Counted from the stretch's first letter, positions 15,643 to 25,315 are shown. The stretch: DNA of 64,000 nt from Streptomyces sp. Q6 (GCF_036967205.1 NZ_CP146022.1:1798001-1862000); one strand, 5' to 3'. The notes: generated by a model from the letters alone, not told the origin. Made by a program: numbers and translations.

Positions 15643-16067
15643 CGCGGCAGCGCCTGTCGCAGATCGGCGATGAGCGCCGGTGTGAGCAGATCGCCGGCGC
15701 GCTCGGCGAGTACGGCCATCTCGTAGCCCACGAGCCCGAGTTCACCGCTGCTGTCGGCGAGCACCCCCAGGCAGCTGCCGTCGCGGATCGCCGAGACGAG
15801 CAGGAAGCCGCGCCCCATCTCGATCATGATGAGCTTCACTCCGTCGAAGCTGTACCGCTTCGACGCGCTGCGCGCGAGGCTGGACAGGCCGGACACGATC
15901 GCGGACAGATGGTCGGCCTCGGTCCGCCCGAGGCCGTCCGACACGGCGATGAGCAGTCCGTCGGAGGAGACGGCGACGGCGTCGCGCACCCCGTCCGTGT
16001 TGCGGACGAAGTTGGCGATGAGCCAGTTGAAGGTCTGCGAGTCGCCTCGCGTGTCGACGGTGGTCAC
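15639..16067 (-). CDS. cvnB: Conservon roadblock/LC7 protein CvnB
   Basis: This 142-residue protein of the roadblock/LC7 family is predicted to act as GTPase-activating or co-regulator of CvnD. The core FNWLIANFVRNTDGVRDAVA, followed by VSSDGLLIAVSDGL, is characteristic, and the RGFLLVSAIRDGSCLGVLA strand block is complete. The ATG at 16067 overlaps the end of cvnA by four bases, so all four cvn genes are translationally coupled. Confidence 0.9.
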   Translation of the reverse strand: MTTVDTRGDSQTFNWLIANFVRNTDGVRDAVAVSSDGLLIAVSDGLGRTEADHLSAIVSGLSSLARSASKRYSFDGVKLIMIEMGRGFLLVSAIRDGSCLGVLADSSGELGLVGYEMAVLAERAGDLLTPALIADLRQALPR

Positions 16068-18313
16068 TTGTCGCCCTGCCCCTCGGCCTGCTGCTTCTGC
16101 TGCTGTTCCTTGCGTTCCTTCTCCACGCTGATGCCGCCCCGCATGTGGGCGCTGCGCAGGCCGGACAGCATCCCGGACACGTCCTCGGGGCTCCGCTCGA
16201 CGACGGGCCCGGTCGGCGCGGGCCTGGTGGGCGCGTCGGTCTCGTGCACGGCCTTGGAGATCGCGCTGCGCTGCGGTCGCTTGACCAGCCCGTTACGGGT
16301 ACGCGCCGCGGACGACGAGCCGGCGGCGGCCGGCTTGCGCACCGGGTCGGCCTCCTTGCGGGGCACGGGCACCGCGACGGGCGCGGCGGCGACGGGGGCC
16401 GGCGCCGGCTGCACCGCGGCCGGCTCGGTGAGCAGCCCCACCGGGATCAGGACGCGGGCGACGACACCGGCGGCCGGTGCCTCCCCGAGCCGCACCTCGA
16501 TCCCGCACTTGCGGGCCAGCGCGCCGACCACGAAGTGGCCGAGGAACCGGGTGGGTTCGGCCATGAAGCTGGCCGTGCCGGACAGCCGTACGTTGGCCTC
16601 GGCGATGGCCTGGGTGTCCATGCCCATGCCGTGGTCGACGATGGCGATGAGGTAGCCCGCGCTGGTGCGCCGCCCCTCGACCTCCACGTCCGAGTCGGGC
16701 GGCGAGAAGCTCAGCGCGTTCTCCACCAACTCGGCGAGCAGGTGGGCGAGTTCGGCGACGACGGAGCCGGAGAGGTGGGCGGGTTCGACGCGGCGCAGCG
16801 TGACGCGCCGGTACTCCTCGACCTCGGACAGCGAGGCGCGCAGCACGTCCGTCATGGACAGCGGCGTCGACCAGGTGCGCGGGCTGGACTCCCCGGCGAG
16901 GACGAGCAGGGATTCGGCGTTGCGGCGCATACGGGTGGCCAGGTGGTCGAGTTCGAAGAGGTTGGCGAGGGTCTCGGGGTCGGCGTCCTCGTGCTCCAGC
17001 TTGTTGATGAAGCTGATCTGACGGCGCACCAGGTTCTGATTGCGGCGGCCGAGGCTGACCAGGGACTCGGTGGCGTTCCTGCGCAGCACGGCCTGCTCGG
17101 TGGCGAGGTCGAACGCGGCGCGCTGCACCCGGTCGAAGGCGTCGGCCACCTCGCGCACCTCGGCCCCCGCCCGGGAGTCGAGGGCGAGCGGCGCGGGCGG
17201 GGCGGGTGTCTTGGCGCCCGCGGCCTGGACGGCGGCGACGGCCTGCGGCAGCCGGGTGCCCGCCACCTCGCGGGCCTCCTCGGCGAGTCCGCTCAGCGGG
17301 GCGGAGACGGACCGTACGCAGTCGTAGGCGAGCGCGCCCAGGGCGGCGATCACGGCGCACGCGAACAGGACGAACAGGAGCAGGTCGCGCTGGGCCGAAC
17401 TCTCCAGCTCCGCGGCCCGGTTCTCGACGTCAGCGCCGATGGAGACCTGCACGTCGCGCAGGCCGTTGATGGTCGACGTCATCGCGTCCCACCAGGCCAT
17501 GGGCGGTACGTCGTACGCGGCGAGCCGGCCCGAGCCGCGCACGGCGGTCCGCTCGTACCCGAGCGCGCGCACGGCGTCGGGCGTGGCCAGCGCGTCGTCG
17601 AGCCGGCTCTCCTGCGCGGCGGTCGCCGTGGCGGGGAAGGTGTCGAGCGCGGCGAGCCGGCCGGAGCGGATCTCCATGAAGCGGCTGTAGTCGCTGCCGC
17701 GGAAGTGTCCTCCGGCGCGGACGGAACCGAGCACGATGGCGCGCTCCTGACCCATGAACTCCTTGGCCGTGCCGAGGACCTGAAGGGTCTGGTAGGCGTC
17801 GCGCAGCGAGCGGTCCTGCACGTCGTCGAGGCCGCGCCCGGCGCGGGCGAGGACGGCGATGGTGTTGGTGAAGTAGTCGAAGGTGGCCTTCACCTGACCG
17901 CTGCCGTCGTCCGCGCTCCTGCGGATCCCCGCGAGCCCGGCGAGCCGCCCGAGCGACGCGCGGGTGGACCCGTCGTCGTGCCCGTCGAGGGCGTCCTCCA
18001 GGGCGGTGCGCGCGGCGTCGGTGGCCTTGCGCTGGGCGGGCAGCTTCGCGCTGAACTGCCGTACGCCACCGACGTATCCGGTGGTGAGGCCGCGCTCCTT
18101 CTGCAACTCGTGGACGAGGCCCTGGAGGGTGACCTCCAGGCGGGCGTCGGCGGCGGTGTCGGCGGCGTTGCGGTATCCGGCGATCTGCTCGGCGGCGAAC
18201 ACACCGAGCAGGGCGAGCAGGACGGCGAGGGCGAGTCCGAGGATGCGCAGCAGCCGGGTGCGGATGGTTCTGGGTTTCGCCGCGAGGGACGCGACGGGTG
18301 ATACGAGATCCAC
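16064..18313 (-). CDS. cvnA: Conservon sensor kinase-like protein CvnA with NIT domain
   Basis: This 749-residue membrane sensor has a first transmembrane segment at residues about 21-42 and an extracytoplasmic nitrate/nitrite-sensing-type (NIT) domain to about residue 300, with ERGLTTGYVGG and QERAIVLGSV. A second membrane segment (LLLFVLFACAVIAALGAL) and a HAMP-like linker follow. The cytoplasmic part has a histidine-kinase-type ATPase domain, with an N-box ENALSFSPPD near residue 535 and a G1 box IVDHGMGMD near 558. A conserved phospho-acceptor His is not obvious, as in other CvnA proteins. The C-terminal 130 residues are Pro/Ala-rich and end Gln-rich. The GTG start at 18313 has only a weak ribosome site. 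No CvnE cytochrome P450 follows cvnD. Confidence 0.85.
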   Translation of the reverse strand: MDLVSPVASLAAKPRTIRTRLLRILGLALAVLLALLGVFAAEQIAGYRNAADTAADARLEVTLQGLVHELQKERGLTTGYVGGVRQFSAKLPAQRKATDAARTALEDALDGHDDGSTRASLGRLAGLAGIRRSADDGSGQVKATFDYFTNTIAVLARAGRGLDDVQDRSLRDAYQTLQVLGTAKEFMGQERAIVLGSVRAGGHFRGSDYSRFMEIRSGRLAALDTFPATATAAQESRLDDALATPDAVRALGYERTAVRGSGRLAAYDVPPMAWWDAMTSTINGLRDVQVSIGADVENRAAELESSAQRDLLLFVLFACAVIAALGALAYDCVRSVSAPLSGLAEEAREVAGTRLPQAVAAVQAAGAKTPAPPAPLALDSRAGAEVREVADAFDRVQRAAFDLATEQAVLRRNATESLVSLGRRNQNLVRRQISFINKLEHEDADPETLANLFELDHLATRMRRNAESLLVLAGESSPRTWSTPLSMTDVLRASLSEVEEYRRVTLRRVEPAHLSGSVVAELAHLLAELVENALSFSPPDSDVEVEGRRTSAGYLIAIVDHGMGMDTQAIAEANVRLSGTASFMAEPTRFLGHFVVGALARKCGIEVRLGEAPAAGVVARVLIPVGLLTEPAAVQPAPAPVAAAPVAVPVPRKEADPVRKPAAAGSSSAARTRNGLVKRPQRSAISKAVHETDAPTRPAPTGPVVERSPEDVSGMLSGLRSAHMRGGISVEKERKEQQQKQQAEGQGDK

Positions 18314-18507
18314 TGAAGTGCCTTATGGAGAGGGCGAGTTGGCGGGGCAGAAACGGTGCTTCTGCGCCCGGCCAACGAGCCCTCACCAAGCCCGGTCACC
18401 GGATCATGTGTTTGTTTTACGTCCCGGAAACAGGCATCGGGAAGACGCGCAGGTGGCCCCGCGCCACTCGTTCGGGGAACCCCTGTCCCGTATACAGGGC
18501 CAGCGCC

Positions 18508-19806
18508 TCACAGCCCGCAGTCGCAACAGGAGCAGCACTCGCAGCACGAGCACGCCTCGCAACACGAGCAGTCGCAGTTGCCGCAGTTGCTGCACGCGCC
18601 CTCGCGCTTCTTCCGCGACCAGGGCCCCTCGAACTCGTCCGCGCAGCAGACCTTGCAGGTGCAGCAGAGCCCGATCGCGACGGCGCACCCGGCGAAGAAG
18701 CCCCGCTTGCCAGGCTTGGGCGGCTGGAAGGACGGCCCGCCCCCGAACCCACCGGGCCCACCGGGGCCGCCAGGACCTCCGGGCCCGCCCCCGTACGGGT
18801 TGTTGGACGTGTACGCCCCCGAACCCGTCGGCGCGTACGGGCTGCCCGGCGCCCCCGTCGGCCGCCATCCGTCCTGCGGCGGCTGCCGCGGCGTGGACGC
18901 CTCCCCGGCGTGCGCGTGTCCCGTGGCGCAGCCGCCCGTGCCGAACGCCCGGTCCACGGACCGTCCCAGTTCGTGCGCGAGCAGCAGGTGCGCCAGCTTC
19001 CCGTCCACGAAGTCGACCTCGCGGAGCGCGAGCCGGATCCCGTGCACGGCGTCGTCGGCGAGCCGGCGCGCCTCGGTGAGCGGAGTGCCGGTGGCGGTCA
19101 GCGGATTCCAGGCGCCCGCCGCGGCGTCGGCGTCCCGGTCCTCGACGGCGTCGAGGAGGTGCGCGAGCCGCCCGAAGAGCCGGCCCGCCTCGGCGAGCGG
19201 TTCCGCGTTGTGCGGGCGTCCGGCGAGCCACGCGGTGTGCGCGAAGGCGGCGGCGGTCGCGGTCTCGGTCGGCTCGGTCACGGTGAGCACGGAGGTGCCG
19301 GGCCCCGCGAGGGCCTCGATCCCGGCCTGCCGCTCGACGGCGTCGAGCAGCACCGCCGTGTCGAACCCGACGTCAGATCCCGTACGGGCACCGGCCCTTC
19401 CCCAGCTCGCGGCGACCTTCCGGGCGGCGGCGGCCACCGGCCTGCGGCCGAAGAGGCCGTCCCGGTCGTCGATGTGGTCGCGCACCTTCGCCGAGGCGAG
19501 GACCAGCGAGACGGCGGCGGCGAGCCGCGCGCCCTCGCCCTGCGCGACGGACGCGGTGCGCATCCCGCGCAGCGGGCAGGGCCCGGCCTGCCTGCGCGAT
19601 CCCGCGGCCGCGGCGCCGGGCCCGGACCGGTCGGCCTGAGCCTCCGTCAGAACCGATACCAGCAAACCGTCATAGTTCGTGACGACTCGGGCGAACTGTC
19701 CGTGATCGCCGCGCAGTGCCAGACACAGCCCGCACAGATGGGCCATCCACTGGGTCTTCAGACCGTCCCCGAGTCGGTGACTGCAGGGCCTGACTATTCC
19801 GAACAA
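18508..19806 (-). CDS. DUF5685 family protein with an extreme cysteine-rich C-terminal tail
   Basis: This 432-residue protein has a typical DUF5685 start (MFGIVRPCSHRLGDGLKTQW), then HLCGLCLALRGDHGQFAR with paired Cys/His. I chose the TTG at 19806 because GGGGGAG precedes it and the family begins there; a TTG at 19842 would add 12 residues. The helical central domain ends near residue 290. A Gly/Pro linker (repeated GGPGGPGG) and one possible membrane segment (FFAGCAVAIGLCCTC) follow. The last roughly 55 residues hold about 19 cysteines, mostly in CC and CxC pairs (CSNCGNCDCSCCEACSCC). The tail suggests metal or Fe-S loading, or a disulfide-rich surface domain. Function is unknown; expressed divergently from sflA. 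Confidence 0.72.
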   Translation of the reverse strand: MFGIVRPCSHRLGDGLKTQWMAHLCGLCLALRGDHGQFARVVTNYDGLLVSVLTEAQADRSGPGAAAAGSRRQAGPCPLRGMRTASVAQGEGARLAAAVSLVLASAKVRDHIDDRDGLFGRRPVAAAARKVAASWGRAGARTGSDVGFDTAVLLDAVERQAGIEALAGPGTSVLTVTEPTETATAAAFAHTAWLAGRPHNAEPLAEAGRLFGRLAHLLDAVEDRDADAAAGAWNPLTATGTPLTEARRLADDAVHGIRLALREVDFVDGKLAHLLLAHELGRSVDRAFGTGGCATGHAHAGEASTPRQPPQDGWRPTGAPGSPYAPTGSGAYTSNNPYGGGPGGPGGPGGPGGFGGGPSFQPPKPGKRGFFAGCAVAIGLCCTCKVCCADEFEGPWSRKKREGACSNCGNCDCSCCEACSCCECCSCCDCGL

Positions 19807-20162
19807 GGCGACTCCCCCGTGCGCCGGATGACGAAGCGTCAACTGGGTAGCCGCGTGTGGTCAGCATCCCATTGACCGTGAAGGACGGCATCGTAGCGAG
19901 CACCTGCGACAACGCGTCGTTCACCCGCACGCACCGCGCGTCACCCGAACGCCGTGAAGAATCATATTTCACTCACTATCAGCAGCCAGGCCCCCTACAA
20001 GCCTTGGGAACACGGGGGCAACACCGTGTTGACTGTGCACCAGTACCGTCACGAAAACCCCGCGCGGCGACTATCCACTTGGCGCCGCATCTGCATCATG
20101 GACGAACATTGGGGATGCACAACATGCGGAACGCAGAGGAACCGCTGTGAGAGGAGGCGTCC
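19807..20162. promoter_or_regulatory. Intergenic region between the DUF5685 gene and sflA
   Basis: The 356 bases hold no supportable gene and must contain divergent promoters. The stretch 19960-19985 is unusually AT-rich for the window and is the likeliest promoter zone. Directly before sflA, GAGAGGAGG (20150-20158) is a strong ribosome site five bases from the ATG. Confidence 0.4.
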
Positions 20163-20609
20163 ATGGGATCGGTGCGCAAGGCGAGTGCCTGGCTTGGCCT
20201 CGTCGACGACAACGATGACGAGCGTTACTACGACGACGACTACGACGAGGGCCCCGAGCCCGCCACCGGGGCTGCCGCCTGGGTCACCGACCCGCGCGTG
20301 AAGGTGGCCGCGGAGGAGGCCGAGGAGGTCGGACGGCGCATCGGCACCGTGACACCGGACAGCTTCCGGGACGCACGGCGGATCGGTGAGATGTTCCGGG
20401 ACGGCGTCCCGGTGATCATGAACCTCACGTCCATGGAGCCCACCGACGCCAAGCGCGTCGTCGACTTCGCGGCGGGGCTGATCTTCGGTCTGCGGGGTTC
20501 GATCGACCGGGTCGCGAACCGGGTGTTCCTGCTGACCCCGGCGGACACCCAGATCGTCTCGGGCCGTGAGGCGGGCCCGCACCCGGACGGCTTCTTCAAC
20601 CAGAGCTGA
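20163..20609 (+). CDS. sflA: SepF-like cell division protein
   Basis: This 148-residue SepF homologue is a cytoplasmic protein that binds FtsZ and membranes. Unlike SepF proper, it starts with [20 protein letters not shown] followed by an acidic Asp/Tyr stretch. It keeps the SepF core from about residue 65: [39 protein letters not shown] and [11 protein letters not shown]. Streptomyces encodes SepF in the dcw cluster and two extra paralogues, SflA and SflB; the location away from ftsZ and the surrounding core synteny favour SflA. It is monocistronic with a strong ribosome site and ends before the bidirectional hairpin at 20614-20687. Confidence 0.82.
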   Translation: MGSVRKASAWLGLVDDNDDERYYDDDYDEGPEPATGAAAWVTDPRVKVAAEEAEEVGRRIGTVTPDSFRDARRIGEMFRDGVPVIMNLTSMEPTDAKRVVDFAAGLIFGLRGSIDRVANRVFLLTPADTQIVSGREAGPHPDGFFNQS

Positions 20610-20613
20610 CCAT

Positions 20614-20687
20614 CCGGCCGGGTGTCGGCCCTTCTTCCCATCCGATCGCGTACCGGGTGGGCGGGAGGGGCGACACCGCCCGGCCGG
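20614..20687. terminator. Bidirectional terminator between sflA and the MFS gene
   Basis: CCGGCCGGGTGTCG (20614-20627) pairs with 20671-20687 with one bulged base. It sits between two convergent genes and can serve both. The internal loop is long (about 43 bases), so it is weaker than the other hairpins of the window. Confidence 0.5.
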
Positions 20688-20690
20688 TGA

Positions 20691-22313
20691 TCAGACGACG
20701 GACGACTCGGTCCGCGAGGGCCGACGAGGCGCCGCCACGGCAGCCTCCTCCGCCGGTGCGTCGGCATCGCACTCCATCCGCCGGGGCAGGCGCAGCGCGG
20801 CCAGCGCGCCGAGGAACAGCAGCCCGGCGCTGACCACGAGCGTCACGTGCAGCCCGTGCACGAACGCCGCACGCGCGGCTTCCCGCAGCGTGTCCCCCGC
20901 CGCGCCCCCGAGCTGCGCGGCGATCTGGTACGCCTCGCCCAGCGAGTTCCCCGCCGCGTCGCCGGCCGCCCCGGACACGCCGTTCACATGCGACAGACCC
21001 GGCGCGTACGCCGCGTTCATCACGGAGCCGAGCAGCGCGATGCCCATGCCGGCGCCCAGCTGGTACGAGGTCTCGCCGATGGCGGCCGCGCCGCCGGCGT
21101 CGTCGGCCGGCGCCTCCGTCAGCATCGACTCGTAGGCCCCGAAGAGCGTGGACTGGAAGCCGAAGCCGAGCAGTATGAAGCCGGTGCCGAGCAGCCACGG
21201 CCGGTCCTGCTCGCCCATCAGGCACAGCAGCAGGACGGCGCAGGCGGTGAGCGCGAAGCCGTAGCTGACCATGCGGCGCGGTCCGATGCGGCGCAGCGTC
21301 GCGGAGCCCATGACGCCCGCGATCATCGCCGCGAAGGTCAGCGGCAGCATGCGCAGGCCGGTCTCCAGCGGACTCAGTCCGAGGACCAGCTGCAAGTACT
21401 GGACGGCGATGAGCTCCAGGCCGACCAGCGCGAGCATCGCGATCACGATGCAGCCCACGGAGGTGGAGAACGCGGCGCGGGAGAACAGCCGCATGTCGAT
21501 GAGGGGGTGCTCGCGGCGGCGCTGGCGGCGCACGAACAGCACCAGCAGGGCCAGGCCCGCGAGGAACGGCAGCACCGCGCCCGCGTCGAGCAGGTCCCGC
21601 TCGATGCCGAGTTCCTTGATGCCGTAGACGACGCCGAGCACGCCGAGGGCGGCGAGCAGCGCGCCGAACAGGTCCCACGGTCCGTCCGCGCGGCCCTTCG
21701 ACTCGGGTACGAGGACCCGGCACAGCGGCAGCATGACGGCCATCAGCGGGATGTTGATGAGGAAGACGGAGCCCCACCAGAAGTGCTCGACGAGGAAACC
21801 GCCGAGGACGGGTCCGGTGGCGGCGCCGATCGCGGCGACCGCGGTCCACACACCGATGGCGACGGCCCGCTCGCGCCGGTCGGGGAAGACGTCCCGCAGG
21901 ATCGAGAGCGTCGCGGGCATGATCATCGCGCCGCCGATGCCGAGCAGCGCGCGGGCCAGGATGAGCACCTGCGCGGTGTCGGAGAACACGGCGAGCGCGG
22001 AGGCCGCGCCGAACAGGGCGTAGCCGAGCAGCAGGATTCTGCGGCGGCCCACGCGGTCGCCGAGCGTGCCGAAGAGGATCAGGAGCGAGGCGCAGACCAG
22101 CGGGTAGGCGTCGCCGATCCAGAGCAGTTCGACGGAGGTGGGCCGCAGGTCCTCGGTGACCGAGGGCAGGGCGACGTAGAGGATGGTCGAGTCGAGCGCG
22201 ACGAGGAGCAGGCTCGTACAGAGGACGACGAGGACGACCCAGCGATTGGTGCGGGCGCCCACAGTGGCCAGTCGATGGCGCAGGCGTCCGGTGGCCGTGT
22301 TCGTCCCGGACAT
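20691..22313 (-). CDS. MFS transporter, DHA2 (14-TMS) drug exporter family
   Basis: This 540-residue inner-membrane proton-driven exporter of the DHA2/EmrB type has about 14 hydrophobic segments. Visible motifs are motif A GDRVGRRRILLLGYA after segment 2, LDSTILYVALP in segment 1, motif C-like GPVLGGFLVEHFWW, and RALLGIGGAMIMPATLSIL. The ATG at 22313 is preceded by GGGAGG. The C-terminal end is charged and cytoplasmic. It is monocistronic; no TetR-type regulator is adjacent. The substrate cannot be predicted. Confidence 0.87.
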   Translation of the reverse strand: MSGTNTATGRLRHRLATVGARTNRWVVLVVLCTSLLLVALDSTILYVALPSVTEDLRPTSVELLWIGDAYPLVCASLLILFGTLGDRVGRRRILLLGYALFGAASALAVFSDTAQVLILARALLGIGGAMIMPATLSILRDVFPDRRERAVAIGVWTAVAAIGAATGPVLGGFLVEHFWWGSVFLINIPLMAVMLPLCRVLVPESKGRADGPWDLFGALLAALGVLGVVYGIKELGIERDLLDAGAVLPFLAGLALLVLFVRRQRRREHPLIDMRLFSRAAFSTSVGCIVIAMLALVGLELIAVQYLQLVLGLSPLETGLRMLPLTFAAMIAGVMGSATLRRIGPRRMVSYGFALTACAVLLLCLMGEQDRPWLLGTGFILLGFGFQSTLFGAYESMLTEAPADDAGGAAAIGETSYQLGAGMGIALLGSVMNAAYAPGLSHVNGVSGAAGDAAGNSLGEAYQIAAQLGGAAGDTLREAARAAFVHGLHVTLVVSAGLLFLGALAALRLPRRMECDADAPAEEAAVAAPRRPSRTESSVV

Positions 22314-22559
22314 GTGCGTACCTCCCAGTGGTCCTCGCGTCCGGCGGATCCGGGGGCTGGGGAAGCCCGCGGTCTTCGGTCGGGAGGAGCGGTCTCCCGG
22401 CCCCGCTGCGGAAGGCGAGTGAGCCGTCAGAGTACGCGAGTTCGGGCCGGTGACACGTGGCGGAGCTCTCATGAAACCCGTGGACCGGTGTGGCGTGCGC
22501 CACTCGCGCGGGGCCGGGGTCCGTACGGAACGCGAGGGGTGGGCGCCGATAATCGGGCG

Positions 22560-23743
22560 GTGACCGAAGTGGATCGACGAGACCGGCCCTCGCTGCGCCG
22601 CGCCCTGCCCGCACTCCTCGGATACGCGGGGGTGCGCGCGCTCGGCCTGCTCGCCCTGGCGCTGTGGAGCGCGGCCGTGGGCAAGAGCCCGCACACGCTG
22701 CTGACCGCCCGCTGGGACTCCCTCTGGTACACGCGGGTCGCCGAGCACGGCTACGGCTGGTCGGTGACGCTGCCGGACGGCAGCGTCCACTCGAACCTCG
22801 CGTTCTTCCCGCTGCTGCCGTGGCTGGAGCGGGCCGTCGCCGCGATCAGCCCGCTGTCGTACGCGGACGCGGGGCTGCTCGTCGCCTGGGTCGCCTCGCT
22901 CGCGGCGGCCTGGGGGATCTTCGCCGTCGGCGACCTGCTGTACGGGCGCCGGGCGGGGATCTGCCTGGCCGTCCTGTGGGGCGTGCTGCCGGTCGGGATC
23001 GTGGCGTCGATGGCGTACAGCGAGGCGCTGTTCACGGCGCTCGCGGTGTGGGCACTGTACGCGGTCGTGCGGCGGCACTGGGTGAGCGCGGGGCTGCTCG
23101 CCGCGCTCGCGGGGCTGACCCGGCCGGTCGGCGCGGCCGTCGTGGGGGCGGTGTGGGTGGCGGCCGCGCTGTGGATCGCGCGGGAGCACAAGGGCAGGGC
23201 GCGCCGGGCGACCCCGGCAGGGCGTCGGCGCGCGAGGGGCGGACGCCGTGGCGGCTCGTCCTCGGCGTGCTGATCGCCCCGCTGGGTGCGGCGGCGTACG
23301 TGCTGTGGGTCGGGCACCGCACGAGCGACGGACTCTTCGGCTACCTCGACGTCCAGGGGCAGTGGGGCAACGGATTCGACGGGGGCCTGTCGTTCGCCCG
23401 CTTCGTCGCCGACAAGTTCACGTCGGTGCCGGGGGCGCTCGCCGGGATCGGTCTGATCGTCGGGGTCGCGCTGGTGATCTGGCTCTACGTGGCCGGAGTG
23501 CGGGCCCGTCAGCCGGTGCCGCTGCTCGTGTACACGGGGATCGTCGTCGCGCTTGCCCTGTGCGCTTCGGGGTACTTCGGATCCAAGCCGCGTCTCCTGT
23601 TGCCCGCGTTCCCGCTGCTGCTGCCGCTCGCCGTGGCGCTCGCCCGTTGGCGAACGAGCAGGTCGGCGTGGGTGCTCGGGGGGCTCGCGGCGGCGTCCGC
23701 GGTCTACGGGGCGTTCTGGCTGAACGGGTCGGGGCCGCCCTGA
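22560..23743 (+). pseudogene. PIG-V-like mannosyltransferase, interrupted by a -1 frameshift
   Basis: Together the two frames encode about 394 residues of a polytopic membrane glycosyltransferase of the PIG-V / dolichyl-P-mannose-dependent type. The first frame from GTG 22560 has LLTARWDSLWYTRVAEHGYG, the family motif, and several membrane segments, but runs into Arg-rich nonsense near 23200. The coherent sequence resumes one frame back (SAREGRTPWRLVLGVLIAPL) and continues through YFGSKPRLLLPAFPLLLP to the TGA at 23741-23743. One missing base in the G/C-rich run around 23195-23255 would explain it. Because other one-base losses occur nearby, a sequencing error is as likely as real decay. Confidence 0.7.
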
Positions 23744-23967
23744 CCGATGAGCGGACGGAGAATTCCGTGCCAGGAAACGGTGAACGCATTGATAAGCGCT
23801 CCATAACGCCCCCGGGGAAACGATCATTCAATTCCACCGGAGTTCCGTGCGGAGTTACCGGAATCCAGGGAATACACGACGTCCTGAGATCAATCCCACA
23901 TCACATCGTCATCACAAAGCCACTGTTTCGTCCGAGTCCGCGGCGCGCCCGCTGTAGCGTCGATTGG

Positions 23968-25137
23968 GTGCGTACCGAACGAAACCTGACCCGGCGGATC
24001 GAGCGGGTCTTCGCCCGGCTCGACCGCGAGCCCGAACGGCCGGCCGACCTGGACATCCCCAGGATGAGCCGGCACCGCGTCGTGCTCTTCGGGCTGACGC
24101 TGTCCTTCTACCTCGCCATCGTCGTGGCGGTCCTGGTCACGTCGTGGCTGGTAGCCCTGGACTGGCAGGTCATGTTCTTCCGGCCCTACCAGCAGTGGCC
24201 CGAGATCCACGCGTTCCTCGACTACTGGGTGGTGCTCGGCCAGCGCGGCCCGACGGCGGTCATGGTGATGGCCTGGCTGGGCTGGCGCTCGTGGCGTCAG
24301 CACACCCTGCGGCCGCTGCTGATGTTCGGCACGGCCCTGCTGCTGCTCAACCTCACGGTCGGCGCGGCCAAGCTGGGCATGGGGCGCGCGGGCCCGCACT
24401 ACGCGACGCTCGTCGGCTCGAACGAGATGTGGCAGGGCGGCGACATATTTCCCTCGGGCCACACGGCGAACGCGGTGGTGACCTGGGGCATCCTCGCCTA
24501 CCTGGCCTCCACACCGCGCGCGCGGCGCTGGCTCTCCGCGGTCTCCGCCGTGATCTCCCTGAGCGTGGGCCTGACCACCGTCTACCTCGGTACGCACTGG
24601 CTGAGCGACGTTCTCCTGGGCTGGGCCGCGGGCCTGCTCATCCTGCTCGCCCTGCCCTGGTGCGAGCCGCTGGTCGCCCGTGCCGAGGCAGTGATCTTCG
24701 CGGTCCGCGACCGGTTGCGCAGCCGCCGTACCGCTCCGGCCGCCGCGCCCCAGCCGGTCCCGGCGCCCGCGATGGTCCCCCGCACCCGCCGGCCCCGGCC
24801 GAGGACGAGATCCGCGCCCGCGAGCCGGTCGGCGCCTCCCGCGCCACCGGCCGCCACACGGCGCTCATGCCGCAGGGGCCGCACACCCCCGCGGCGAGCG
24901 CACGCCGGCCACCCCGGCGGGCAGCAGACGCCCCGCGGGGGCGCGGGGAACGGCGCGCACGGCCACGACCGACCCGCAGCGGGCCTGACGGCGCGGCGCG
25001 GGTCCCCCACAGACCGCGGGCACGGTACGCACAACCAAGCCCGCACAGCGAAGGCCCCCGGAACCTCACAGGTTCCGGGGGCCTTCGCACACCGCCGGGT
25101 CAGCCCTTCCAGGAGCGCGTCACCGTGCCGTCCCTGA
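23968..25137 (+). CDS. PAP2-family membrane phosphatase; C-terminal reading frame doubtful
   Basis: This is a polytopic membrane phosphatase of the PAP2/undecaprenyl-pyrophosphate type. The three signature blocks are present: KLGMGRAGP, the PSGHT block within FPSGHTANAVV, and TVYLGTHWLSDVLLGW with the last catalytic His. The GTG at 23968 lies about 8 bases after a TAGCGT -10-like sequence (23955-23960), so a leaderless transcript is possible. The membrane domain ends near residue 250. After about 24785 the good third-position GC bias moves one frame back (PAEDEIRAREPVGASRATG), so a base is probably missing around 24785-24800. The native stop was not identified with certainty. The stated end is the stop of the frame as it reads, overlapping the inhibitor gene and terminator. 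Confidence 0.68.
   Translation: MRTERNLTRRIERVFARLDREPERPADLDIPRMSRHRVVLFGLTLSFYLAIVVAVLVTSWLVALDWQVMFFRPYQQWPEIHAFLDYWVVLGQRGPTAVMVMAWLGWRSWRQHTLRPLLMFGTALLLLNLTVGAAKLGMGRAGPHYATLVGSNEMWQGGDIFPSGHTANAVVTWGILAYLASTPRARRWLSAVSAVISLSVGLTTVYLGTHWLSDVLLGWAAGLLILLALPWCEPLVARAEAVIFAVRDRLRSRRTAPAAAPQPVPAPAMVPRTRRPRPRTRSAPASRSAPPAPPAATRRSCRRGRTPPRRAHAGHPGGQQTPRGGAGNGAHGHDRPAAGLTARRGSPTDRGHGTHNQARTAKAPGTSQVPGAFAHRRVSPSRSASPCRP
25048..25088. terminator. Bidirectional terminator, perfect 19-bp stem
   Basis: The arms 25048-25066 and 25070-25088 are perfectly complementary with a three-base loop. It lies between the PAP2 phosphatase gene (plus) and the small inhibitor gene (minus), whose stop is 12 bases away. 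Its position is additional evidence that the PAP2 gene really ends before about 25040. Confidence 0.85.
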
Positions 25138-25315
25138 CCTCGAAGTTCAGTCGGCCCGCGCGGTACTCCATGGTGATGATCGCCCCCGGCGGCAACTGCC
25201 TGACGGTCGACCAGCCCCGGTCGCGGGCCTGCCGCTCGGCGCCCTCGGCGTCGAGTCCGACGTACGCGGAGAGGTCGTCCTGGGGGTCTGCGGGCGGGGT
25301 CGGAATGGGTGCCAT
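25100..25315 (-). CDS. Small I78-type peptidase inhibitor family protein
   Basis: This 71-residue protein has [30 protein letters not shown] and [21 protein letters not shown]. The pattern of an N-terminal helix, a reactive-loop-like Gly/Pro stretch and a paired-strand YRxxRLNFxV end matches the I78 / potato-inhibitor-I-like family. There is no signal peptide, so it is cytoplasmic or exported by another route. The ATG at 25315 follows GGTGG. It is monocistronic and convergent with the PAP2 gene. Confidence 0.7.
   Translation of the reverse strand: MAPIPTPPADPQDDLSAYVGLDAEGAERQARDRGWSTVRQLPPGAIITMEYRAGRLNFEVRDGTVTRSWKG

Noticed and set aside
20847-22550. Very long plus-strand frame opposite the MFS gene, continuing into the mannosyltransferase
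   Set aside because: The upstream part is antisense to a clear 14-helix transporter; only the part from GTG 22560 has protein-like membrane segments.
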